This document shows positions 17,874 through 27,790 of a stretch of 64,000 nt of DNA, piece by piece; the stretch's first letter is position 1; each line of letters begins with the position of its first letter. The DNA lies in assembly GCA_018292915.2 (NCBI GenBank), contig JACVVK020000095.1:262501-326500 (forward strand). Direction: 5' to 3'. Source of the DNA: Batillaria attramentaria. Lineage: Eukaryota; Mollusca; Gastropoda; Batillariidae. The notes beneath the pieces were generated by a model. It was not told the DNA's origin. It ran no database searches and saw nothing but the letters and a program-made list of their open reading frames with translations. A program made the position numbers and the translations under genes.

Positions 17874-18044
17874 GGTGGGTGGGTGTTTGGGAGTGTAACG
17901 TCCTTTTCCACCACATAAAGGTGACATCAGAGACGGGGCAGCGAGAAAAAGGCCAGCACAAATATTTGGCCCCAGCCGGGATTCGAACTCACGACCCGAG
18001 CATTGAAAGTCCAACGCTCTACCATTCGGCCACCCCGGCTCCCC
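17874..18044 (-). mobile_element. SINE family 1, intact with 12-bp target-site duplication
   Basis: CGAGCTGAACAG at 17862-17873 is repeated exactly at 18045-18056, so the element ends are fixed and its length is 171 bp. On the reverse strand it runs from GGGGAGCCGGGGTGGCCGAA (A box) through GAGTTCGAATCCCGGCTGG (B box) to the GTTGCCCCGTCTCTGATGTC core and a (CCCA)n tail. This is the type copy of the family in this window. Confidence 0.9.
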
Positions 18045-18056
18045 CGAGCTGAACAG

Positions 18057-18500
18057 CGAAAAAGGCCGCATGGCAGACAGGCAGTTTGATGAAGTGTGGA
18101 GCTTAATACGGCGTGAAACACTTGAAAAGGGCCAAGCTTTTCCAGCCCAGTTTGTCGCAAGCACACAAAGAATTTGCGGCTTCAGAGCGCTTTCTTCCGG
18201 GTTTGTGAGTGGTGCAACGACCCCCTTTTTCTTTTTCGTCGGGGTTTTTTTTTCCCCCCTTCGTTTGTTCTTCTTCTCTATCTTCCTTTTTTTCCTTTTT
18301 TTTTTTTCTTTTTTTTTTTTTTTCTTTTTTCCTTTTCCTTTGGGGGCTTGGGGGAGGGAGGGAGTCTCTCTCCGCAACGATTGGATAGGTGCGGTCCCGT
18401 TTAAAAAAATAAGAAGAAAAGTTGAGACTCTTGACTTCTCGGACAAAAAAATATTCCTAAAAATTTAAGATGGCATTAGAAGTGCCATAACATAACGCAG

Positions 18501-18559
<59 letters not shown>

Positions 18560-18854
18560 GACTTGAGAGTGCAGCCACATAAAAGAATAAGGAAAAGCGA
18601 AACTCATAGTGAAAAACTGAACATACAAGGTGACACTAGAAGTGCCATAAACTAACGCAGAAATGTTAGAAATGGAATGCTCAGAGCACCTTGGGCACTT
18701 GGAGCCGGCATTCTCGGCGCTCATGAACGTCCAGCGGCATATTTCAGACAGTCTCCTCAAAGACGCATTATTTATTATCACGCACACTGAACTTGAAACT
18801 TCACACTTTTTTCAGCAATAACAGTCGTTAAGCTCAAGACATCCATGTACATTT
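18057..18854. other. Intergenic, low complexity
   Basis: A poly-T/poly-pyrimidine stretch (18220-18345) and (CT)n at 18503-18556. A 26-bp phrase (AGAAGTGCCATAAMMTAACGCAG) recurs at 18479 and 18639. No gene seen. Confidence 0.55.
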
Positions 18855-18925
18855 GATAATAATAAATGATACATAGTTTTTATATAGCGCTGTTCTCCAA
18901 ATGTGAAGGACTCGTTGTGCTTATG

Positions 18926-19002
<77 letters not shown>

Positions 19003-19284
19003 TCCAATCTGGCGGGTGCAGCGACATCAGGCGACTAAACGTACAGATAAGCAGACTCAGCAGGAGTTAAGCACCAAAAGCTTGACGGTAAAGAAAAGTC
19101 TTCAGATGAGATTTAAACATGGGCAGTGAAGGCTGACGGCGGAGTTTGATTGGCAAGGAGTTCCAGACGGTCGGGGCCAAGAAGCCGAATGAGCGCTCTC
19201 CGGCAGTTTTCTTGTTACGCCTCGGAATTATGAGAAGTTCTTCGCTAGCGGAACGACATTTAAACGGCATGCCTTATATGTGAT
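18855..19284 (-). mobile_element. LINE 3' end, 5'-truncated
   Basis: On the - strand a coding tail (19067-19270) is followed by a 3' UTR interrupted by a (CA)n/(GCAC)n microsatellite (18927-19002). It ends in AGCGCTATATAAAAACTATG and an AT-rich tail. A similar end motif (GCGCTATATAAATATCC on the - strand) lies near 56112-56145. Confidence 0.65.
19067..19270 (-). CDS. LINE reverse-transcriptase C-terminus fragment
   Basis: Encodes TAGERSFGFLAPTVWNSLPI followed by KLRRQPSLPMFKSHLKTFLY. This is the characteristic C-terminal motif of many animal LINE (CR1/Jockey-like) ORF2 proteins. Only this tail is present; the upstream RT core is absent, so it is a dead, 5'-truncated insertion. Confidence 0.75.
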   Translation of the reverse strand: MPFKCRSASEELLIIPRRNKKTAGERSFGFLAPTVWNSLPIKLRRQPSLPMFKSHLKTFLYRQAFGA

Positions 19285-19299
19285 CAACGTTGAAAGGCG

Positions 19300-19430
19300 G
19301 GTGGGTGGGTGGGTGGTTGTTTGGGGGTTTACCGTCCTTTTCCACCAAATACGGGTGATATCAAAGACGGGGCAACGATGAAAAAGCCAGCACAAATATT
19401 TGGCCCCAGCCGGGATACGAACTCACGACC
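19300..19430 (-). mobile_element. SINE family 1, 5'-truncated, with 15-bp target-site duplication
   Basis: CAACGTTGAAAGGCG at 19285-19299 and CAACGTTTAAAGGCG at 19431-19445 flank it with one mismatch. The tRNA head is missing, which fits 5' truncation during reverse transcription. The body and (CCCA)n tail are intact on the - strand. Confidence 0.85.
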
Positions 19431-19474
19431 CAACGTTTAAAGGCGCTGTTGCTACCTTTACTAGATTTTGTATA

Positions 19475-19600
19475 GAGACATCTGTTTTGGAACTGTTGCT
19501 CTTGTGAATGCAGCTGTGCGCTCGAAACAGTCTATCTTACAGATTAAAGTAGAGCTCCGAATGCAACACGCTGAAGTTTGGTGGCCGTGCGACTGCAGAT
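19475..19600 (+). repeat. Dispersed repeat family B, partial
   Basis: TTTTGGAACTGTTGCTCTTGTGAATGC, then TGTGCGCTCGAAA and AGCTCCGAATGC, match the start of the family seen at 25318, 49456 and 62176. It ends abruptly next to repeat family A. Confidence 0.55.
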
Positions 19601-19639
19601 AGCTGCATGCATGCTCACTTCATTGCAGGCCGAAGCACA

Positions 19640-20100
19640 CAAATACACAGGGCCTCAAAATGCCTATACATTCCCTATTAGCCTCAGGCATCATAGTCAG
19701 CCCTGAAAACGCTTCAAACAATTACTACCGTGAACAGACCATTCAAAGGCACGCACCTGACAGGAGTTTTAATAAAATTTGAATGTCTCCTTTCCGCTAA
19801 GGCCTCACTGGAGTAATGCACGTCTACCTTCTCTTTAGGCCAGAGAGCCAGTTCACCCAAATCCGCTTGCGTCACTTGTGCTCGACCTCTGCGCAAAATG
19901 TCCCAGCTTCACCGGCAGCTTGCCTCTGTTTGTGACCGCCTGCCGTGCACCTTGACCTACATAACACAAAAATCACGAAAATCACGTATTTTTTCTGACG
20001 ACAAAAATCACTACAGACTAGCACACTCGCCAAACAGAGTACCTCAAATAAACACCAAACATGACCCCACGGTCAATTTGTGTCCTTACGCCTGCGACGC
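19640..20100 (-). repeat. Dispersed repeat family A, inverted full copy
   Basis: The reverse complement matches 23620-24105 and the two halves at 11445/12133 over its length, uninterrupted by a SINE, so it documents the empty site. Function unknown. Confidence 0.75.
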
Positions 20101-21119
20101 TCAAAAGTTAAGAGCGGACTACGCTGCTGATTTTAAAGCCCTATAAAGCTATATGTCATTTTTTTTTTCATTTCTTTCTTTTTTCTTTCTTTCCCTTCTT
20201 TTTTTCTGACTGTCAAATAGCTACGTGCTCACTTCACTAGCACGCTTCAGTTTCAACGCAAATAGTGCCTGCGCGCATTTCCCGGGTTTTAACCTTTGTC
20301 TGCACGGCGTTTATGTGTTCGGGTCCCTTGTTTCATGCTTCACGCGTCGGCAGTCTGGCTCCTTAATGTGTTGTGAAACACGCGTGCACTTACAGTCTCC
20401 GGGGAAACCGTTGTCCTGAACTGAGAGATGATGATGATGATGACGATGACGACGACGACGATGACGACGACGATGATGAAACGTTTTTCACAGGATAAAG
20501 CTGTTCCACAGTTATTGCCCATCTTACAAACTGTCCTGTTTTGTTTTTTGTTTGTTTTTTTTTAAATGAGAAAATGTCCTGAAATGGAAAAAAAAATGCA
20601 GCCGGTTTTTTTATTATTATTATTATTTTGAGTGTGTGTGTGGATTTATTTTATTTTTTTATTTTTTTTATTTTTTTTTTGGGGGGGGGTGTTGTTTTTG
20701 TTTTTATTTTTTATGGTTTTTTTTTTTTTTTTTTACTGCAGACAAGATCTGATACTTTGACGTCATCGATAATGCGACTTTTCAAATCCCACTTTGAGAA
20801 GAAAAACAAAATAAAATGAAAGAAAGAAAGGAGTAAATTCTGAACGAGTTACAAATCGTAACATTGCGCAAAAGAAAAAAATAGCTGTCAGCGTTGACCA
20901 AGTATTTGAAGAGGCCACAAGAATCAATACTCGAGTGTTCGCGGCGGCGTACGCTGGGTGCAGAGGCGCCTCGGAGGCACGACATCTTTTCCCATCTTGA
21001 CTTCTGTCGCAACCTCCCTTAGCTGACGTCATCGTGAATGCGTAAGAAGTGAATTATATCATGGTGAATTACTTCTACAATGGCATGTGGTACAATACAC
21101 TTCGCATACGTACAAGAGC
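20101..21119. other. Intergenic, no gene seen
   Basis: Contains a GAT/GAC trinucleotide array (20427-20478) and poly-T/poly-G runs (20610-20735). ORFs are low complexity. Confidence 0.6.
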
Positions 21120-21150
21120 GTTCGCTCGCGCGCGCGCGCGCGCACACACG

Positions 21151-21231
<81 letters not shown>

Positions 21232-21236
21232 ACTCA

Positions 21237-21327
<91 letters not shown>

Positions 21328-21330
21328 ACT

Positions 21331-21369
<39 letters not shown>

Positions 21370-21400
21370 ACTCACGCACACACACACACACACACTTACT

Positions 21401-21471
<71 letters not shown>
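21120..21471. repeat. Compound (CA)n array with regular CTTACTCACGC interruptions
   Basis: A (GC)n start is followed by (CA)n to 21471. It is interrupted at about 21229, 21324, 21367 and 21394 by the same CTTACTCACGC phrase and once by CGCG. The repeated interruption shows that the array grew by duplicating blocks larger than a dinucleotide. Confidence 0.85.
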
Positions 21472-21736
21472 CTGTTCTTTCTTATTAACTCAAAAGGCAG
21501 TCACGCAGCTTGTCTGCACTATTACTGTTCTCAGAAAGGGACGGGAGTGATAGGGGGGAGACAGATGGGAGAGTTAATGCATTCAGTGTAGGCTTGACGT
21601 CTGTCTACAAATTTAAAACAATACAAAATATTTTACGCTGGCCTGACTAATGCCAGTTCGTGTCTGAACACACGCGTTCTTAAAAGCGCGATTATCTGCC
21701 CGTTTCGAACAACGTCGATCGTGCCAGAGCGCATTG

Positions 21737-22141
21737 TTAGGCCCGATGCACACGAGCGTCAGCGTCATGATGCCGCGCGGCGGATCTCACTCCCGGCGGC
21801 AGTTTCAAGGCGCCGCCACGTGTGCATGACATCGGCGCCTGGCGTCAGGCAACGGCATCAATGGTGCCAGGCGGCGGAATCCTATGACGCCGCATATAGA
21901 ACATGTCCTATTTCTGCTGCCGACGCCGCGCTGCAGACTTGGTTTCAGCCAATCAGAAAGCAGTGTGGGTCAGCGCTTGCAGTGTGGGTCAGCGCAACAA
22001 GCCGGGCAGGCGAATGACGCCGAAGCCAAGTGTGCACGCAAACGGCGCACACCGCGCGCTCACGCGAGGCGTATGATGCGAGACAGCCTTTGCTGCTTGC
22101 TTCATGGTGCTGACGCTGACGCTCGTGTGCATCGGGCCTAA
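21737..22141. mobile_element. GC-rich MITE, 405 bp, perfect 31-bp TIRs
   Basis: The left end TTAGGCCCGATGCACACGAG continues with CGTCAGCGTCA; the right end is its exact inverted copy. The interior is GC-rich and carries no transposase. A TTA/TAA terminus recalls PIF/Harbinger-type ends, but superfamily assignment is inference because no clear target duplication could be read. Confidence 0.85.
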
Positions 22142-22296
22142 CGGTGTCACTTCGGGGTTAGACACCTGTCCTTGGTCAGCGCACTAAAATTACTCAGTTA
22201 CTTATGTCCACTCCAGAATGATCCCAAGTCAATGATCACCAGAAAGCCAGCAAACACAGACAGTTAACATTGATCAGCGCTGTTTTTGGCGGGGAG

Positions 22297-22577
22297 CCGG
22301 TGTCGTAGAATATTTCGGAACCAGGATAAATCGGAACCGGTTCCCAAAAATCCTAGGATATTTCGGAACCATTCCCATTTATCCCGCACCTGGCAGACAA
22401 AATTCATGTGGGCTAATGACCTTCGTGAGACGGTTCCGAAATATGCTGGTGGTTTTCAAATATCCTGTCACTAGGCTCAGGATAAATCGGAATGGTTCCG
22501 AAAAATCCTGCCACTAGGGCCAGGATAAATCGGAATGGTTCCCATTCGTCCGGTTCCGAAATATCCTGTGACACCGG
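22297..22577. mobile_element. MITE, 281 bp, CCGGTGTC ends with repeated ATTTCGGAACC motif
   Basis: The left end CCGGTGTCGTAGAATATTTC and right end (reverse) CCGGTGTCACAGGATATTTC form a ~26-bp imperfect TIR. Inside, GGATAAATCGGAA and TTCCGAAAWATCC recur several times on both strands, giving strong secondary-structure potential. It abuts the head of the SINE at 22578. Confidence 0.75.
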
Positions 22578-22743
22578 AATAGCCGAATGGCCATGTGTAC
22601 AACTTTCAATGCTCGGGTCGTGAGTTCGAATCCCGGCCAGGGACCAGATATTTGTGCTGGCCTTTTACTCGTTGCCCCGTCTTTGATATTACCAATACGT
22701 GGTGGTAAAGACCGTTAAACTCCTAAAACACCCACACCCATCC
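22578..22743 (+). mobile_element. SINE family 1, + strand
   Basis: TAGCCGAATGG (A-box region), GAGTTCGAATCCCGG (B box), GATATTTGTGCTGGCC, GTTGCCCCGTCTTTGATATT and a CACCCACACCCA tail are present in order. Its extreme 5' end is cut by or fused to the preceding MITE. Confidence 0.8.
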
Positions 22744-23294
22744 GCTGTCTTCGGCAGAAGTGATAGCGGGAAAAGAAACCCACGCGGCCCGGGAGCTGTG
22801 TGGAAACTAAGAAATAAAGAAACATAATTCATCGCCCTCTGTGCTTTGGGTAGGTGTTAGGCGTTCGTGTGTGCGTCACTGGGCTTCGCTGGCTGCGTCA
22901 GTTCTTCGTCCCCAGGACGCATGAAAATAGACGCGCACGCACTAACAGGGTTTTAAAAATTGTTCTTTTGTCTTTAGACTTACATCGTCTGTAATGACGA
23001 AAATAATCCAGGCTAAACCTCAGTGAGTTTCTGTTTGTGAATTATTAATTTAGGTTCATTCATTTCGTGAGATTGCGCTAGTCTTTGCTTGACGTTGAAG
23101 ACCCTGAAATCGTCGGTCAAACAAAGCAAGTTGCGTCAATCTTTGTGTAAGTAAGTTCATGATAGTTTAGGATTAAGCCTTTTGTCTCATTAGTGCGGTG
23201 TAGGAGTGCTCGCACGTCATACGAGACTTTTGCCCTTAAAGAAATGTATGTATGTGTGTGTGTGTGCGTGCGTGTGTGTGCCACGGTGTGCCAC

Positions 23295-23374
<80 letters not shown>

Positions 23375-23619
23375 GCTGCTGCTGCTGCAGTGGCGTAGGA
23401 AGATAAACCAGCCGGTGTGGAGGAGGATGAGCTGTCAGTTCAGTTCAGGTCAAGATGGTATCTCTGGGCTCGGAAAAGCCCATACGCGCTCCACCCCATC
23501 CCTCAACAATTTCCCCACAGTCGTCTTTGAAAACTTTTCCAGTGTTAGTGTGGTTCCCATGGGCCCTGTCACGCCCAGTTATGCTCCACTGTCGGCCACA
23601 GCCTTTCTTGCACGCCTCT
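22744..23619. other. Intergenic, no gene seen
   Basis: Contains (GT)n at 23253-23372, including a duplicated GCCACGGTGT phrase, then (GCT)n. No recognisable coding sequence. Confidence 0.6.
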
Positions 23620-24105
23620 GCCTTGCAGGCGTATGGATACAAATTGAGCGTGGGGTCATGTGCAGTTTTTGTTTGAGGTACCCTCTTTGGCAAGTGTGCT
23701 AGTCTGTAGTGATTTCTGTTGTCATGAAAAAGCGTAATTTTCGTGATTTTTGTGTTATGTAGGTCAAGGTGCATGGCAGGTGGTCACAAACAGAGGCAAG
23801 CTGCCAGCGAAGCTGGGACTTTTTGCACCGGCAGAGATCGGACAAAAGTGACGCAAACAGATTTATGTGAACTGGCTCTCTGGCCTAAAGAGAAAGTAGA
23901 CGTGCATTACTCCAGTGAAGCCTGAGCGGAAAGGAGACATTCAAATTTGTTTAAACCCCTGTCAGGTGCGTGCCTTTGAATGGTCTGTTCATGATAGTAA
24001 TTGCTTCTAGATTGAAGCGTTATTAAGGGTGACTATTATGTCTAAGGCTAATAGGGAATACATAGGCATTTTGTATGTGTATTTGTATCCTGCGCCCTTG
24101 CAGGT
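23620..24105 (+). repeat. Dispersed repeat family A, uninterrupted + copy
   Basis: Matches 11445-11721 plus 12133-12310 in the same orientation and 19640-20100 in reverse. Nothing in it resembles a transposase or RT. Confidence 0.75.
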
Positions 24106-24905
24106 GGCCTATAGAATAATGACCGAGTATGTGACTAGACTCTGTACAACCAGTGAGGGTTGGGTTTTGGGACCCCCCCCCCCCCCCCTCCCCTCCGCCC
24201 CTCCTCCGCTATTGTCTGACTTAGGATTCCCTGCGGTTAGAAGGACCATTTATTTTGTCCTCTTTTTACCACTGACGGGAAACAACGCCTTTGAAATGCA
24301 ACTTATCTTGTTTATCTTTTCCACTGACGTAAACCGATTAACTGTTGAATTTCACTCTCCGCTCAGTGACTGAGACTGAGCTAGCCGAGAAAAGGCATTT
24401 CTAACAGACCAAGACGTCACAGCAAGTTTTCAGTCTTAGTTGAAAATCCTGACACTAACATTCCCTAGAGGGGCTTTGAGTACCAGGCATTCTACCACGG
24501 CCCTATTTCAGGAACTGTAAGTCCTGAAACCCCTCCCCCCCCCCCTTCCTCGCAGACCCCCAAAGAATTCCGCGCGCAGAGGGAGCTTAGCGATCTAGTG
24601 AGGTTAGATTTATTTCTAGCGTCACGGCAGAGCTCTCTTTGGAGACAATAATCTTATTTTACGGGAGCGGAGCCCTCGGCGGCCACATTTTGCACGTGCC
24701 TGTGTCATGCGGCGTGGTAACCGTAGAGGCTGGGGATTAGCACCTAATGTCATCAAACATGAGGGGATGAAAGCGGAAGGGGGAGGGGGTGTTAACGGTG
24801 CTGTTGCTATCATTACTGCTCAGTTGGTACAGCTCGCCCGTTACGGGGTGCAAATGTATACCAGTCATGCGCAGGAGGGGCAAATAAGCTCCAGTCGTCC
24901 ACTGA

Positions 24906-25069
24906 CGGGGGGTTTGGGGGGTTAACGTCCTTTTCCACCACATACGGGTGATATCAAAGACGGGGGCAACGATGAAAAAGCCAGCACACGTATTTGGCCC
25001 CAGCCGCGATACGAACTCACGACCCGAGCATTAGAAGTCCAACGCTTTACCATTCGGCCACCCCGGCTC
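24906..25069 (-). mobile_element. SINE family 1, - strand
   Basis: The reverse strand reads AGAGCCGGGGTGGCCGAATG, GTCGTGAGTTCGTATCGCGG, ATACGTGTGCTGGC and the GTTGCCCCCGTCTTTGATATC core. The (CCCA)n tail is replaced by a short C-rich end. Confidence 0.8.
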
Positions 25070-25317
25070 TCTCTCATCCCCCCCCCCCCCCCCCCCTCCC
25101 CCGCAATGCAGGAGGGGGTGTAAATGTACTACGGGATATGGCGAAGTGAAGTCACGTGGCCGCTGACTTCGTTCCGACTCAGTGCGACTTTACTTTATGT
25201 GAAATATCGATGGAACTGACTGGTATACATTTGCACCCCCCCCCCCCCCAAAGGGCGAACTATACCAACCGAGCTCTAGTAACGGCGTTATTGCTATCAT
25301 TACTAGGGTTTAGACGA

Positions 25318-25440
25318 GGAAATTTCTGTTTTGGAACAGTTGCGCTTGTGAATGCGCCTGTGCGCTCGAAATACGGGACTAGTAAAGCTCCAAATGCAAC
25401 ACACTGACAGTTGAAGGCCGCGCGATCAAGGAAAACTCAG
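25318..25440 (+). repeat. Dispersed repeat family B, partial
   Basis: TTCTGTTTTGGAACAGTTGC, GTGAATGCGCCTGTGCGCTCGAAATA and AAATGCAACACACTGA match the other family B starts. The 3' two thirds are missing. Confidence 0.55.
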
Positions 25441-25799
25441 CCGTCCGTAAACGGCGGTCGCCATGTTTCCCTTGTCGGCTGCTCCAACTCAGTTAACAGG
25501 TTACAGACCAGTATTAGCTTCCGGGTCATGTAGTAGCAACTCAGCTAAATATAGTAAAAAATCTTTGCCCCTTTTAAAATGTGTGTGCCGAGTAAAAAAA
25601 ATGGCAATCTGGTGCTTTTTGTTGGCTTTGTAAACAAGTTTCATGCCAGGTAATAGTAAAATTAGGGGAAAATGAGGCTGGCTTGTGGACTATTTGTATT
25701 CATGCGCGGCTGGCACAGGAGCCAGCAGACGACCGTGGAATGAGGGGGTATGTGATCGCTGCCAACATTGCAAAAAAAAAAAAACAAAAAAAAAAGGGG

Positions 25800-27354
25800 T
25801 GTAACGTATGGCGGTCTCACACTTTCACTCCGCTTTCACATCACAGACATTCAGAAAGGCACGCATGCAAACGTCATCCACTCCCTTTCATACACACAAG
25901 CAAGTAGTTATTCTTTTGACTGAGACCTTTTATACACAAAAAAACAGACAATCACACGAATTAATAAGTAATTTTAAGGCTTAATTACATTCACAGCTGA
26001 AAAACAGAAGCCTCCAATTTCACCAGCACATCGGTTATTCAAAGGATATGTGCCTGGATATAAAATTTACTACAACGCGGACAAAACCACTATACACAAT
26101 TAGATGTGAAATGAATAAAGTGAAAACAAGATGACTCAACAAGCTTGGTCAAAACGATGCTGCAGACTGGGTGAAGACTTGTTGGTCTTGAATAGAAAAT
26201 ATATACACGAGTCCAGACGATTCCTCTGGGAATTCCGGGCGATTCAAATCTTCTCACCTTCTCCTGGAATGAGTGAATGGAAGCACTTCTTCTGGAAGTG
26301 ACTTGAACGATGCTGGACCGCAGACACCTTCACAAATAATACGCTGAGGATGGTGTACCCCATCAGACTCAGGGATAGCTCCACCTTGACACGGCGCTCG
26401 ACTGGATGGCTGCACGTGATCTCAAGGGAGACAAACACACGTCGCTGGCTTCAAGCTCCACAACGACGGGGCAGACAATAGTAGACAAACATGGTGTCGT
26501 GTACGCTGATCAGGCGGACATATTACAATGCGGTCAGCTCACCGGGTCTCCGGCGTCGTTCCTGTACAATATTAACCCGTAATTACTACCACTATCTCGG
26601 ATAGTATTTCTTCTCCATAAACTAACTTTGATCCTGAACAAAGTTCCATTTCAACAACAATAACATCTGACATCGATCTCGAAAGTTCCAGTTATGAATT
26701 GATATCAGAAATTATCAACAAATTCACCTTCCAGTTACCAAGTACCTATACAATATCAAACAGTTCAAACTTATATCCTCATCATCAACCTCAAACCATA
26801 TTCTCACAACTGATTCCTCACAAGAATGAAGTTCAAAACATCCTACCAAAAATTCTCTCATTTAAATAACCATTTGAGAAGTCCAACATTCAGAACTAAA
26901 TCAGATATACATCATAATAGCATCAAGTTATCCATAGGGTTATCAAACAATCCACTTGGTCTTGAAACAGACAAACAATATTCAAAAATCAAACATACCT
27001 GTAGCGCTATGGCATACGGAACACAAAGAAGCCGGGTGGGGAAAAAAAGAGACCTGTTCCCTCCACCGGTCAATAGTAGGACTGCGCACAATCTTTGTCG
27101 CAATTGCTCACTTCGTAAGCTGACAACAACTCAGTCTACTTGTGTTACACAGTCTCTAGTACAGAGTAAAACTCAAGCAACCGCTATAGCCGTGCATAGG
27201 CATTTTCCCGCACGTGAAAACGTTAGGTAGACTGGGATAAACTCCAGTACAGTACTACCTGTCTAAAACACTAGTTAACACTACACATGAAAATACATTT
27301 TTGAAAACGGCAAACACACAATCAATGAAAACCCCATAAATGCGGTTTGTCACA
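25800..27354 (-). repeat. 3' LTR, complete (~1555 bp)
   Basis: Begins on the - strand at TGTGACAAACCGC, directly after a polypurine tract, and is taken to end at CATACGTTACA next to GGGG. 26466-27354 is repeated at 31338-32227 with about ten differences noticed by eye. The remaining 25800-26465 has no counterpart in the other LTR. It is assigned to the LTR because it contains a TATA box at a promoter-like distance and closes with CA. A shorter LTR ending near 26466 is the alternative. Confidence 0.75.
25926..25937 (-). promoter_or_regulatory. Candidate LTR promoter TATA box
   Basis: The - strand reads GTGTATAAAAGG about 125 bp before the inferred LTR end, leaving room for a short R-U5. It lies in the part missing from the 5' LTR. 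Confidence 0.5.
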
Positions 27355-27367
27355 GTTCCCCCCTCTC
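27355..27367 (-). promoter_or_regulatory. Polypurine tract (plus-strand primer site)
   Basis: The - strand GAGAGGGGGGAAC lies immediately upstream of the 3' LTR start TGTGAC, exactly where LTR elements prime second-strand synthesis. Confidence 0.8.
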
Positions 27368-27434
27368 GGGGTAAAAAAAAGAACGACCGAGTTTCTTTTT
27401 TTTCTGTCTAATCTCACGATGCTCAGAAAGGATA

Positions 27435-27785
27435 CTACTGAATACCCTGAACGACTTGATCACAGTCAGAACGTGACAGCAAATCTGCGAAAACATTCTG
27501 AGTACCTGGAATGGCTTCAATTTCAAACACAAATTCCTGTAGAGTTAAAGCCCACCTCATGATCCTGGCATTTTGAAACTTTCCTTTCAGCAGATACTGT
27601 AGCGGCCTATGATCTGTCTGAAGTACAAAGGACTGACCCCACAAGTATCTTTGCAGTTTAGACAAAGTCCAAACAATGCCGAGACACTCGCGTTCAATCG
27701 TACTGTACCTAGTCTCTCGCGGTAGCAGTTTCCTACTCACGAAACAGACCGGATGTAATTCCTCATCACGATCCTGCATCAGCAC
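27435..27785 (-). CDS. Retrotransposon RNase H (pol C-terminus)
   Basis: Reads VLMQDRDEELHPVCFVSRKL, then RYSTIERECLGIVW (catalytic Glu), LQTDHRPL (catalytic Asp) and a C-terminal VFADLLSRSD. These are typical Ty3/gypsy RNase H motifs. The first catalytic Asp (VRTDASS) lies just upstream in the same frame (about 27805-27830), so the domain really begins near 27830. It is out of frame with the RT ORF by one base. Its stop at 27435 marks the end of pol. Confidence 0.88.
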   Translation of the reverse strand: MLMQDRDEELHPVCFVSRKLLPRETRYSTIERECLGIVWTLSKLQRYLWGQSFVLQTDHRPLQYLLKGKFQNARIMRWALTLQEFVFEIEAIPGTQNVFADLLSRSDCDQVVQGIQ

Positions 27786-27790
27786 TCCTC

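Larger units (their letters stand above)
24106..25799. other. Intergenic with SINE and repeat fragments, no gene
   Basis: Poly-C runs lie at 24172-24188, 24533-24545, 25078-25096 and 25238-25250. A ~45-bp segment at about 24824-24870 is found inverted at about 25207-25270, flanking the SINE at 24906. A partial repeat family B lies at 25318-25440. The stretch ends in poly-A plus GGGG just before the LTR element. Confidence 0.55.

Noticed and set aside
17655..18446. 263-codon frame on the - strand
   Set aside because: It runs through a SINE, a poly-T/poly-A tract and an ACA repeat. It has a KKKK-rich low-complexity middle and no domain.
26826..27230. 134-codon frame and its twin at 31698-31994
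   Set aside because: Both lie inside the LTRs; the frame is not maintained between the two copies because of single-base indels, so it is LTR sequence and not a gene.
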